64,000 nt of DNA, taken from NCBI RefSeq assembly GCF_000764305.2, contig NW_025934867.1:1-64000 (forward strand), written 5' to 3'. Positions 36,331-46,065 of this stretch are shown piece after piece. The position numbers and the translations under genes were made by a program. This DNA is from Hyalella azteca (taxonomy: Eukaryota > Arthropoda > Malacostraca > Amphipoda > Hyalellidae). The first letter of the stretch is position 1, and the number at the start of each line of letters is the position of its first letter. Under the pieces are notes generated by a model that was not told the origin of the DNA, searched no databases, and worked only from the letters and a program-made list of their open reading frames with translations.

Positions 36331-36689
36331 CGGCGCCGGGCACCATCGTGAACAAGCTGAAATGGAGGAGTAATTTCGTTGAAGGTAGAGTGCTCGCGTT
36401 ATGAAGTTCCCCAACGATGATCTAAATCTCCAGCACCTTGTGCGACAACAACTCCATCAACTCCGCCAACCGCGTAGACATTTTAGATCTTTTAGGACCT
36501 TCCATACTACGGGACTAAACTGGTGTCTAGGAATCTCCATGAGAATAATCTTGAGCAGGTTGGCTAATCGCAAGGGAGATGATTCTGAACAAGACCGGTG
36601 AACGTAAAGCCAAAAGAGTCACTTTCACATAAACAGTCATCTTCACATAAGACCCGCCGCGCGCCGTTTGGTTTCCATAGGGACCACCA

Positions 36690-37090
36690 AAATATGAAGC
36701 GGGAAACTGCTATATCTAAACCTCCCAAGGTCGCTGCCAGCGGGCCCTATATACGGTTCGGGACGATTGAAACGACTAAGGATGAAATTCAGGCCGATGT
36801 GTACTTGCATTATAAATGGGTACTTACATGCATTATATGTGTACTTACATTAAAACTTGCAAACATTACTTTAAAACATGCATAAATACAGTTACACTTA
36901 AGAGGTCTAAATGACTTATAACGTTAACACAGCAATGAAAGGCACAACAATGGTAATAATGAAGTGGTTTTCTACTATAGTCTGACTACATCCGAAGTCA
37001 GTTCGGCTAGTAAGTTTTTCTCTGCAATTGTCTTTCGAGGAGTGCGGTGGCTAGAAACCTAGTACACAAAACGAGGCCTAGATCTGGGGC
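36690..37090. repeat. Direct repeat flanking a Gag-like relic, right copy
   Basis: This is the partner of 34795-35133. It contains an added short repeat around 36797-36855 (GTACTTACAT three times with variants). The part from 36871 onward is duplicated again at 40375. Confidence 0.65.
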
Positions 37091-37585
37091 CTGTTACGAT
37101 ATGTAATAAAAATGTTTTAAGTACGCGCAAGATACGCGCAGTCTTCACTTGCATATAAAACTTGATTTCAACCGCGCTCTACTCTCCCAATTGAATAGTG
37201 TGCATTAATTTGTCTTACACGTATGACTAACCACATTTTAGTAAGTGCAGCATCTACCGCTCATGATGTATACATAACAATAATTTTATGTTTAATCAAG
37301 TACATCAAGACAATATTAATGTATGTCAGACTTATGAAAGCTAATCTATTATTAAATAGCAGAAAAATCAATTGGTCTCATCCATCAAATATGCTGCACA
37401 AAACTGCACTGCCTTATGTGTACTGCTCGTAATCATAAATTATGTGGTAACTTTATAATCACATTACAAAATTACGCATTTATCCTACGACGCCAAGTCT
37501 TATTATAATTCAATTGTTATAACATTTTCCACTGTATTGAATACTTTGAAAGTCATGAGCAGTTATTTAGTCTTGACTTCCTGCA
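36871..37585. repeat. Segment duplicated nearly identically at 40375-41089
   Basis: Sequence from TTAAAACATGCATAAATACA is repeated at 40375 with an offset of 3504 bp and only a few substitutions (for example TGCATTAATT against TGCTTCAATT). The second copy starts exactly after a single N, which points to duplicated assembly of one locus or of two alleles. Confidence 0.9.
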
Positions 37586-37589
37586 CAGG

Positions 37590-38165
37590 GAAGGATTGCG
37601 GAGCCTTCCTTAGCTGCGGTCTAGTGATGCAGGTCTAAGATTGGGGGGCCTTCCTTCGCTGTGGTCTAGTGATAAAGGACAAAGACTGTAGGGCCTTCTT
37701 TAGCTGTGGTCTAGCGACGCAGGTTTAAGATTGGAGGGCCTTCCTTAGCTGTGGTCTAGTGATAAAGGACAAAGATTGTAGGGCCTTCCTTAGCTGTGGT
37801 CTAGTAACGCAGGTTTAAGATTGGGGGGAGTCTAGTGACGCAGTACAAAGATTGTGGAGCCTTCCTTAGCTGTGGTCTAGTGACGCAGTGCAAAGACTGT
37901 GGAGCCTTCCTTAGCTGTTGTCTAGTGACGCAGTACAAAGATTGTGGAGCCTTCCTTAGCTGTGGTCTAGTGACGCAGTGCAAAGACTGTGGAGCCTTCT
38001 TTAGCTGTTGTCTAGTGACGCAGTGCAAAGATTGTGGAGCCTTCCTTAGCTGTTGTCTATTGACGCAGTACAAAGAATGTGGAGCCTTCCTTAGCTGTGG
38101 TCTAGTGACGCAGTGCAAAGATTGTGGGGCCTTCCTTAGCTGTTGTCTAGTGACGCAAGTCTAAG
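37590..38165. repeat. 45-bp minisatellite, array 1
   Basis: About 13 copies of a 45-bp unit are present (GGAGCCTTCCTTAGCTGTGG then TCTAGTGACGCAGTACAAAGATTGT). As the period is 15 codons, the plus strand gives repeats of KDCGAFLSCGLVTQY and the minus strand repeats of RKAPQSLYCVTRQQL, both without stops. Neither has a start context, splice sites or flanking coding sequence, so I treat it as noncoding. The first units (37590-37850) are a more diverged subtype. Confidence 0.9.
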
Positions 38166-39007
38166 AATTAGGTGGCCTAAGCTGCAGGGTTCATCATAAA
38201 TGTTCCCATGTCGCGCATATTGATTCTTTACACATATTGACAGGCAAGTAATTGCACATGCTTTTGTCTGTTATTACTTTACATGTTGGTGTTGCAATCG
38301 ATTGTGTGCATCACAAACACATTGATATCTGCATCACTTGTCCCATAATGAAGGAATCTTCACCCTGAATTACAATTTATTTAATATCCCTCCAGCAATT
38401 GGGCCTGATAAATACATAATTTAAATTATTTACGTCCTATACAAAACAATTTATTCAATGATGAATGTAAATCTTTACCATTTTTAAATTTAAATCATTA
38501 CCATTTAAATTTCGTAACAGGAAAATCTTTTGTTATTATGTCAAATCCAGATTATTTTAGTGCTGCCACTTTACTTTTGAATTGCTTAACTCATAGCAAT
38601 ATTTTCTATATTATATCCTAAGTGTATGGTAATTGAAGTCAAAACTTCGATGCATTAATCACGGTTTCTTGTCATATCGATTGATTATAAATAGATTTTA
38701 CTTTCCTCATAATTTTTGAGTGTTATGGTGCATGCATTATAATATTAAAAGAAAGGTTCAAATCTAATACATAACAATCAACTCTAACATTACTTTATCA
38801 ATTTATTTATATATCATTACATTCCTTTTGATTTTGTTTCAATGTTGCTAAGTATTCAGTGCCATACTTCATTGTTCCAATCTCCAATGTTTAAAATTTC
38901 TGCAATGATTTCGAACCTTTCATTTATTTTTGCTAAATTTTACATTTTTATACAGAACAAATCACTACCAAATGCTCAATAATTATTATCGCTATATTTT
39001 ACGGTGT
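38166..39007. other. AT-rich noncoding interval
   Basis: No supported feature. Confidence 0.5.
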
Positions 39008-39076
39008 CACTCCCCAAAAAGTTAGGGTGTGATTCCTTCAAAAAGTTAGGTTGTCACTCTCCCAAAAAGTTAGGGA
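39008..39076. repeat. Short tandem repeat at the 3' end of a candidate gene
   Basis: Three copies of a roughly 24-bp unit ending in AAAAAGTTAGG are present. The third overlaps the end of the candidate exon at 39054-39177, so the array appears to have grown from the last codons of that exon. Confidence 0.75.
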
Positions 39077-39177
39077 GGTCCAGGTATTCCTGCAGCGCCT
39101 CCTGCAGTTGGTCGTTACTGGGCACCGCTGGTCCCCATCTGGGCACGTATTCCGTTATGCGGAGGCGAACACACCCA
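39054..39177 (-). CDS. Candidate terminal exon of an unrecognised gene
   Basis: Minus strand: the acceptor CCGTACTCCCACAG has a good pyrimidine tract, and the frame then reads GCVRLRITEYVPRWGPAVPS, NDQLQEALQEYLDLPNFLGE and stops at TGA (39054-39056). The exon begins with a single base that completes a codon. The candidate exon at 40073-40198 ends in phase 2 (GA before its donor), so joining gives GA+T = Asp and an unbroken frame (AEVKDGCVRLRITEYV). Such phase agreement between two independently chosen exons supports a real gene. The product is not recognised. Confidence 0.5.
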
Positions 39178-39254
39178 CTGTGGGAGTACGGCAGTGAATA
39201 TCCTGCGTGGCATGTGGCATGCCGGCAGCTGCCATCATGTGCGATGGCTGCTGC

Positions 39255-39350
39255 TTGAATATAATATAATATATTATTGGAATATAATATAATATTATTA
39301 TATATAATAAAATATAACAATATAATATATTGTTTGTTGTTAATATATAT
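39255..39350. repeat. AT-rich microsatellite inside an intron
   Basis: ATATAATATAATATTATT-type low-complexity sequence between the two candidate exons. Confidence 0.85.
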
Positions 39351-39745
39351 TGTAGTTGGTCCAATAACTCCAATGTAGTAAAAATTGTTTATTTTTAGCT
39401 TTTTTATTTAGTTTTTGCACCATTAACCACGACATTGCGACCGTCTCACCTGCCACCTACAGTCAGGAAGATACGGGAACCCCTTGAGACAAGCTCACAA
39501 GACCGTCGCGCACACTGTGCTGGAGGAACCCACCATAGTATCGCCATTATGCAGTGGCGCCTAATATTAACCGACCGACGATTGCTGGCCTATTCCAGCA
39601 ATCTGTTTTCAAATTACCGAAATTGTCGTAAGTTTGAGTTAAATTTTAGGGTGATCTTTCGTTTAAAATTTCCTTGTTGTATCCTATTTATATGTATTAT
39701 GCACTATAATGTCCACTAAAATTTCATTTTTAATGCTTCCATTAA

Positions 39746-39780
39746 CTTGAAAATGAACGTTGACACATTCGAAACGTCGC
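39746..39780 (+). ncRNA. Decayed hammerhead-like motif
   Basis: CTTGAAAATGAACG, TTGACA, CATTC, GAAACGTC resembles CUGAAGA, stem II (GAACG with CGUUC, one mismatch), GAAAC and a GUC cleavage triplet. One insertion and one substitution lie in the CUGANGA part, so catalysis is unlikely. It is a different sequence type from the cores at 28.3 and 53.8 kb. Confidence 0.3.
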
Positions 39781-40072
39781 TAAATATACTATAAATCCTC
39801 GCTGAGACCTGCCTTTTGATCCGTTAACGTCAGTTGAAGAATTTTGATTCCCTGCAAATCGGAATATAATGCATTCTCTGATCATTATTCGTGCGCGTTC
39901 CAACAACAAAATTCTGCCATCTAATGCTCATATATTTATAACTTATAGGAATTGAGCAAAAATAACGATATATCATTATTCTGATATGATGCGATCATAT
40001 CATTATTGTGATGATGATCATTTAGTGATACAGGAATATTGGCCCACAGTTCAGTGGCCGCCGCCCACTCAC

Positions 40073-40198
40073 TCCTTAACCTCGGCGCACGTGTAGCCCA
40101 CGTCGAGCGTTTTCAGGCCCTCGTCTCTCAGCGCCTGCAGCAGCCGCGGCAGCTCGGCGGAACGTAGCTCGCTGCCCCACAGCCACAGCCCATCGAAC
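40073..40198 (-). CDS. Candidate internal exon of the same unrecognised gene
   Basis: This is 126 bp, GC-rich, with acceptor GTGTCCAG on its 5' side and a perfect GTGAGT donor at 40067-40072. It reads FDGLWLWGSELRSAELPRLL, then QALRDEGLKTLDVGYTCAEVK. The pattern LPRLLQALRDEGLKTLDVG resembles a leucine-rich-repeat or amphipathic helix-strand unit, but I cannot name the family. If the donor were not used, the frame would end at once in TGA (KE stop). Its 5' flank is a minisatellite that runs to the N at 40374, so earlier exons are lost from this scaffold. Confidence 0.5.
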
Positions 40199-40200
40199 CT

Positions 40201-40373
40201 GGACACGCAGAGTGCAGTGTCATTCCAAAAGACACACAGAAAACAGTGTTATTCCCCCAGACACATAAAGTGTAGTGTTATTCCCCCAAAGACATAAAGT
40301 GTAGTGTTATTCCCCCAGACACATAGAGTGTAGTGTCATGCCCTCAGACACATAAAGTGTAGTGTTATTCCAC
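40201..40373. repeat. Minisatellite of about 29 bp
   Basis: About six copies of AGACACATAAAGTGTAGTGT plus TATTCCCCC are present with small variations. It starts directly at the acceptor of exon 40073-40198 and ends at a single N. Confidence 0.9.
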
Positions 40374-40374
40374 N
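40374..40374. other. Single-N assembly join
   Basis: One N separates the 29-bp minisatellite from a near-identical copy of 36871 onward. Confidence 0.9.
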
Positions 40375-41089
40375 TTAAAACATGCATAAATACAGTTACA
40401 CTTAAGAGGTCTAAATGACTTATAACGTTAACACAGCAATGAAAGGCACAACAATGGTAATAATGAAGTGGTTTTCTACTATAGTCTGACTACATCCGAA
40501 GTCAGTTCGGCTAGTAAGTTTTTCTCTGCAATTGTCTTTCGAGGAGTGCGGTGGCTAGAAACCTAGTACACAAAACGAGGCCTAGATCTGGGGCCTGTTA
40601 CGATATGTAATAAAAATGTTTTAAGTACGCGCAAGATACGCGCAGTCTTCACTTGCATATAAAACTTGATTTCAACCGCGCTCTACTCTCCCAATTGAAT
40701 AGTGTGCTTCAATTTGTCTTACACGTATGACTAACCACATTTTAGTAAGTGCAGCATCTACCGCTCATGATGTATACATAACAATAATTTTATGTTTAAT
40801 CAAGTACATCAAGACAATATTAATGTATGTCAGACTTATGAAAGCTAATCTATTATTAAATAGCAGAAAAATCAATTGGTCTCATCCATCAAATATGCTG
40901 CACAAAACTGCACTGCCTTATGTGTACTGCTCGTAATCATAAATTATGTGGTAACTTTATAATCACATTACAAAATTACGCATTTATCCTACGACGCCAA
41001 GTCTTATTATAATTCAATTGTTATAACATTTTCCACTGTATTGAATACTTTGAAAGTCATGAGCAGTTATTTAGTCTTGACTTCCTGCA
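40375..41089. repeat. Second copy of 36871-37585
   Basis: Near-identical direct copy; see the entry for 36871-37585. A frame starting MTNHILVSAASTAH occurs in both copies but lacks any other coding evidence. Confidence 0.9.
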
Positions 41090-41094
41090 CAGGG

Positions 41095-41954
41095 AAGGAT
41101 TGCGGAGCCTTCCTTAGCTGCGATCTAGTGATGCAGGTCTAAGATTGGGGGGCCTTCCTTCGCTGTGGTCTAGTGATAAAGGACAAAGACTGTAGGGCCT
41201 TCTTTAGCTGTGGTCTAGTGACGCAGGTTTAAGATTGGAGGGCCTTCCTTAGCTGTGGTCTAGTGATAAAGGACAAAGATTGTAGGGCCTTCCTTAGCTG
41301 TGGTCTAGTAACGCAGGTTTAAGATTGGGGGGCCTTCCTTAGCTGTGGTCTAGTGATAAAGGACAAAGATTGTATGGCCTTCCTTGGCTGTGGTCTAGTG
41401 ACGCAGTGCAAAGACTGTGCAGCCTTCCTTAGCTGTTGTCTAGTGACGCAGTACAAAGATTGTGGAGCCTTCCTTAGCTGTTGTCTATTGACGCAGTACA
41501 AAGAATGTGGGGCCTTCCTTAGCTGTGATCTAGTGACGCAGTGCAAAGATTGTGGAGCCTTCCTTAGCTGTGGTCTAGTGTCGCAGTACAAAGATTGTGG
41601 AGCCTTCCTTAGCTGTGGTCTAGTGACGCAGTACAAAGATTGTGGAGTCTTCCTTAGCTGTGGTCTAGTGACGCAGTACAAAGATTGTGGAGCCTTCCTT
41701 AGCTGTGGTCTAGTGACGCAGTGCAAAGACTGTGGAGCCTTCCTTAGCTGTTGTCTAGTGACGCAGTACAAAGATTGTGGAGCCTTCCTTAGCTGTGGTC
41801 TAGTGACGCAGTGCAAAGACTGTGGAGCCTTCCTTAGCTGTTGTCTAGTGACGCAGTACAAAGATTGTGGAGCCTTCCTTAGCTGTGGTCTAGTGACGCA
41901 GTGCAAAGACTGTGGAGCCTTCCTTAGCTGTTGTCTAGTGACGCAGTACAAAGA
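41095..41954. repeat. 45-bp minisatellite, array 2
   Basis: This is the same unit as array 1 with about 19 copies. It ends abruptly at the N at 41955. The extra copies and a run of alternating TACAAAGATTG/TGCAAAGACTG units show that copy number differs between the two versions. Confidence 0.9.
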
Positions 41955-41955
41955 N
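41955..41955. other. Single-N assembly join
   Basis: One N lies inside the 45-bp array. The sequence after it is the inverted partner of 3875-6094. Confidence 0.9.
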
Positions 41956-43964
41956 GAATAAATAACTTTAAAATTGAAAATTTTGCTATTTATCAACAAA
42001 TGTAATTTTTTTAATATTTAAAAATAAAGTAAAAAATTCATTGTACATGTGTAACATCGGAGACACTGGCCTCTTTAGAAGTGTTGTCTTTAAAAAGTAA
42101 TTTTTAAAAGCATATTTTTTGAAACAACATTTCCACAGCAAAACGGCCGTGCCAAACAGACAAAGATTTTCCAGCGCATTAACTAAGAAGCGTTGACGCA
42201 GCGAGAACTTGGCGAAGCTTCATTTGTGGAACATTTTCTTGTGCCGCGCCTCGGTGATGTTTTGCTGACACAGCCGGTATCTTGGATACCCAACGACGTC
42301 GGTACAAGTCATCAAAGTCAAAAGACCCCAAAAGTCCCATTGCTTGAAACGATGACATTATTGTTTAAAGTACGCTTGTAACTTGAGCTACTCCACAGGA
42401 ACTACAGGAATATAAACTCAATGAAAGTTCCAGCTCTTTAGATGGTAATATTTTTCTTCTGTTCTAAAATATATTTATTTAATAGGGCGTTAGAGATAAG
42501 TATCAAGTGTCGTCATAATATTAAATTGTGTAGTTACTTGCGCAGAGCTCTGACAATACGTATCATCTAATCACTATCGTTTTTTATCCCCAATGTGTAA
42601 AGAATACTTTTAATTGATGATAATGTATCCTCAATAAAGAAAAATGTTTCTTTAAACGGCTAGTAAAATTATTTCTAAATCGGTAATGTACCCTTCATTT
42701 TCTTTGCTTCCACGATTGGTTACTAAGTGTGCAGGAAATTTAATGTGCACGAAATTTAATGACTTTCGTAATGATATCGAACGCATATTATGCAATTACC
42801 TGCAGATTGGCCTCGATACGAACGAGGTCATAAATCTTGTCCACAAACTTTCTTATTTTGCTTAGTTGTTTTAGTCCACCAGGTTCGAATGTACTATTTA
42901 TAAAATAAAAGTGTTGTGAATACATGTTTCTATCTTAATAATGACATGAATAAGCTATAACATGTGAGCCAGACAACTCACACTCCAACATGTAAAACTC
43001 GATCGCTGACAGTCAGGCGTAAAATACGTTCCGTCTTTTTTACAGTACTATGCCATAATAATTCCGGTCCGCCCGACCGCGCCCAGCAAGGTTAAAGTTC
43101 TACCAAAAACAAATTTTCAAACTTATATCATATTTAAAATGCATTCTTTTCCTCAATATTCTGTATTAAACAAATTAATCGTTAAACCGAATAAACCATA
43201 TTCCTGGCCAATTAACTATCGCCAAGTGTAAGGCATATTGGATGCAGACCAATAATTTCATTTATGGTCCTAATTTAGAAATTTTGATTTATCTATTAAC
43301 GTATTCGAAAGCTAGCAATAGGCATAAACTGTAACGTTTCTTTGCGATTACAAAAGTTTTAATAAAACTGATTTTTTTAACTAACGCATTTAACATACAG
43401 TGGATATTTCAACTCAAGAATGACAGCCAAAAAATTAAGACAAGTGTTAGCATTGACGACACATGTTGGCTGGCCTGGGTTATGAACTGAAACTCTTACA
43501 ACAAGCACTTGTGTGGACTGAATACTTCCTGCCTGGTCGTGCTCAGAGATGACCGTTGCATGTATGGGGGTCAGCGCAACTTTGCTTGTGAAGAGATGCA
43601 TTCTTCTTCAGTATATATTTCTTCAGTATATACTTGATTCAGTATATATTTCTTCAGTATATACTTGATACAATATAGTGGAGTCTTAGAGGCAGAACGG
43701 ACGTCTCTAGCCCTGCTATCCGACAATGAATTTTATTCGGTATGCTGAATCAAATTCATGACGGTAACGCTCGAATGAGACGAGCAAATTTTTTTCGATA
43801 GTTTAATAACAATTTTCTTCAGAATGCATGCTGACCTTCAAATATTATAAAATTATCTCATGCTCTTATTTTATTCTCATCGTGAGCGAATGCGCTTTTC
43901 AATAGCCGGGAGCTTGCTCAAATTATTTAATTTCCAAAAATTATAGAGGAACAGGATTCTTAAC
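41956..43964. repeat. Right arm of the inverted duplication (partner 3875-6094)
   Basis: Reverse complement of 3875-6094 with several percent differences and indels. A frame starting MTQRELGEASFVEH at 42193 is one of several open frames and lacks support from the other arm. Confidence 0.85.
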
Positions 43965-45864
43965 GCAAAGCGTTTTGTATTCAAACGGAATTATATCACC
44001 AAAACGTTTTGCATATGTTCATGAATTCATGAACATAAATTATTTTTTCTAATTGATTTTGATTTTGATCTCGCCACGGGATCAAAAGTCACGGTTAATG
44101 TATAGTAATTTAAAATGATGTTTGTACAAACGTCACGAAGCAAAGTGACTATTAATACCGGTGAGAACTGATGTTGCTGAATTAAAAAATAATCAATTGA
44201 TAAAATATTTTATCTTTCTCACATACATTTATACCAGGGGTAAAATTAGTTTCCAGCCAGTTATCGCTAGCTAAATTTTTAGTGGAAAAAAGACAAATTA
44301 TATATTATTTAAATCACGTCGTTGTTTCCATATAATAAAATTGAATCGGCATTATTTATAAAATGTATTTATTTAAATTAAACTGCAGGTTTATTTGTGA
44401 TAGTTTCTAGGAATTACTCGCTCGTTAATTGTTAAATTTTGTCATCTAACAAAAAAGGTAGGTAACAAAAAAGTTAGATAACCAAAAGCGACTAATAATA
44501 TCCAGAATAGTCTTCTAATGTGAGAATGAACTTCTCTTCCGTCAGTATTTTTCAGAAATTTGGCTTTTTTATTTCATTTGTAGCTCCGAAAAAGCGCGTT
44601 ACAATGCAGTAAACCGCTTGTGTGCTTTAGTTTTTGCGTGAGGTAGTTATGACTTTATATGAAATAAAAATTTTAAAAATATTTTTACAAAGATTTATTA
44701 AAGGAAAATAGTATTTATTGGATATTATTCACGTCAAAGTGGATAACAATACATCATGCAGCGCATGATTCTATCATCAATACGAGAAGTAGGCGATGGG
44801 AAAGCTGGGGATCCTTTATCAAGCTGCCTTAATTTTCCAGCTACAAAATTGAGAGACATATCATTCGATTAAAAAAAGAATAATATCCAGCGGCGCTAAA
44901 AACTAGAGCGGAGGGGAGAAAAACGGGGAAAATAGAAAAAAATCGTATGAAAAATAGAAAAAAGGGCTTAAAGAGTCACTAGATATTCTACATACTCACG
45001 AAACTAATGATATTACTGTACCTCGATGTTGTAGCTCGCAAATCCTATGAGATTTATTTTGGTCCCGCTTTTTTACCCGTTTTCTATTTATTTCACATTT
45101 TATTTCATTTTTTTTTTTTCAAAAAAATTCATAGGATTAAAATATTTTCTTTTAGAGATTTGCATCTGTAAACGAAGTTCCAGAAAGGTTGGTCAATTAG
45201 TTTGTTAGATAATTTTGAGAGGAAATCCCCTCTTAATCTGCATGATCTAGAGATTTAGAAATTAAAGAGTTTAAAATACTAATGTCAGTATTGATGCAAA
45301 TAACATCGTACAGCCCAATTCTATGGTTTTAATATGATTCTTTTTGATGACAGACGTGGTCTAAGGCTAAATTTTCCGCTAAATCGCAATAAACTTGAAT
45401 AACGTTCGAAAAATTTCAATCATTTATTCGTCGCGCTAGATGAGCACTGAAAACGTTTAATTCGATTTAATCCTATATAAAATTTTTTTGAGAGAGTATG
45501 TAATTTATGCTCGATTTAGGAATTTTACGATTTAACTTTGTTTGTGTGATCTTTGAAGCAAACTAGTAACTGCATTTTTTTATAATCGCACATTGTCAAA
45601 ATACATGCGCACCGTTTAATGTAGACCGTTCTTCCGATTTATTTTGGCGCCTCAAGACACAAACCTTTAATAAAATTGGGTTATTCTTTGGCATAAATAC
45701 CTCATAAACTTCCACCTATTATGATCATCCCAACAGCCATTATTCGTGACAAAAACTCTGATGCTTTTCTTGATATCAAAGTGGCAGCCTCCTGCAGGCG
45801 TTGGAGGTGCCACAATACGCCTAAAAACTCTAACTCTTTTGTTGATGTCAGCAGGCGCTAGCGG
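43965..45864. other. Noncoding interval upstream of the Beat-like exon
   Basis: This holds a copy of the dispersed repeat (44560-44840) and otherwise AT-rich sequence. It is absent from the left arm, where the N at 3874 replaces it. The first part of the Ig domain of the Beat-like gene is not found here. Confidence 0.5.
44560..44840 (+). repeat. Dispersed repeat family, copy at 44.6 kb
   Basis: Homologous to 30560-30830 in the same orientation. Confidence 0.75.
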
Positions 45865-45913
45865 CATCCCTCCTTCAGGACCAAGTCTGCCCAGGCCTTC
45901 ATGACGGTCCTCA
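45865..45913 (+). pseudogene. Truncated tandem copy of the Beat exon
   Basis: The last 49 bp of the exon plus its donor repeat the unit found 146 bp further on. There is no acceptor directly upstream, so it is likely a remnant or a collapse of a longer tandem array. Confidence 0.65.
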
Positions 45914-45977
45914 GTGAGTGCATTGCCTTATAGTGGCATTGTAGAATAATATTTCTTATTACAATAATGTGGTGCAG

Positions 45978-46059
45978 ACAGGGACGTACATGTGCGAGGT
46001 GCTGGCCGAGCATCCCTCCTTCAGGACCAAGTCTGCCCAGGCCTTCATGACGGTCCTCA
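45978..46059 (+). CDS. Beaten-path-like protein, exon for the end of Ig domain 1
   Basis: The exon reads TGTYMCEVLAEHPSFRTKSA, then QAFMTVL plus one base. The pattern G-x-Y-x-C-E-V-x-A-x-x-P-S-F-x-T is characteristic of the first immunoglobulin domain of arthropod Beat proteins, cell-surface or secreted ligands of Sidestep-type receptors that guide motor axons. The acceptor is GTGGTGCAG and the donor GTGAGT. It ends in phase 1, and the next exon at 48982 supplies GT to complete AGT (Ser). The exon lies in a 146-bp tandem unit. The first half of the domain, with its Cys and Trp, is not seen. Confidence 0.75.
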
Positions 46060-46065
46060 GTGAGT

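Noticed and set aside
37801..38164. Cys-rich and Arg/Gln-rich repeat proteins in the 45-bp arrays (also 41319-41999)
   Set aside because: Both strands are open because the period is a multiple of three. There are no splice sites, unique flanking coding sequence or start context.
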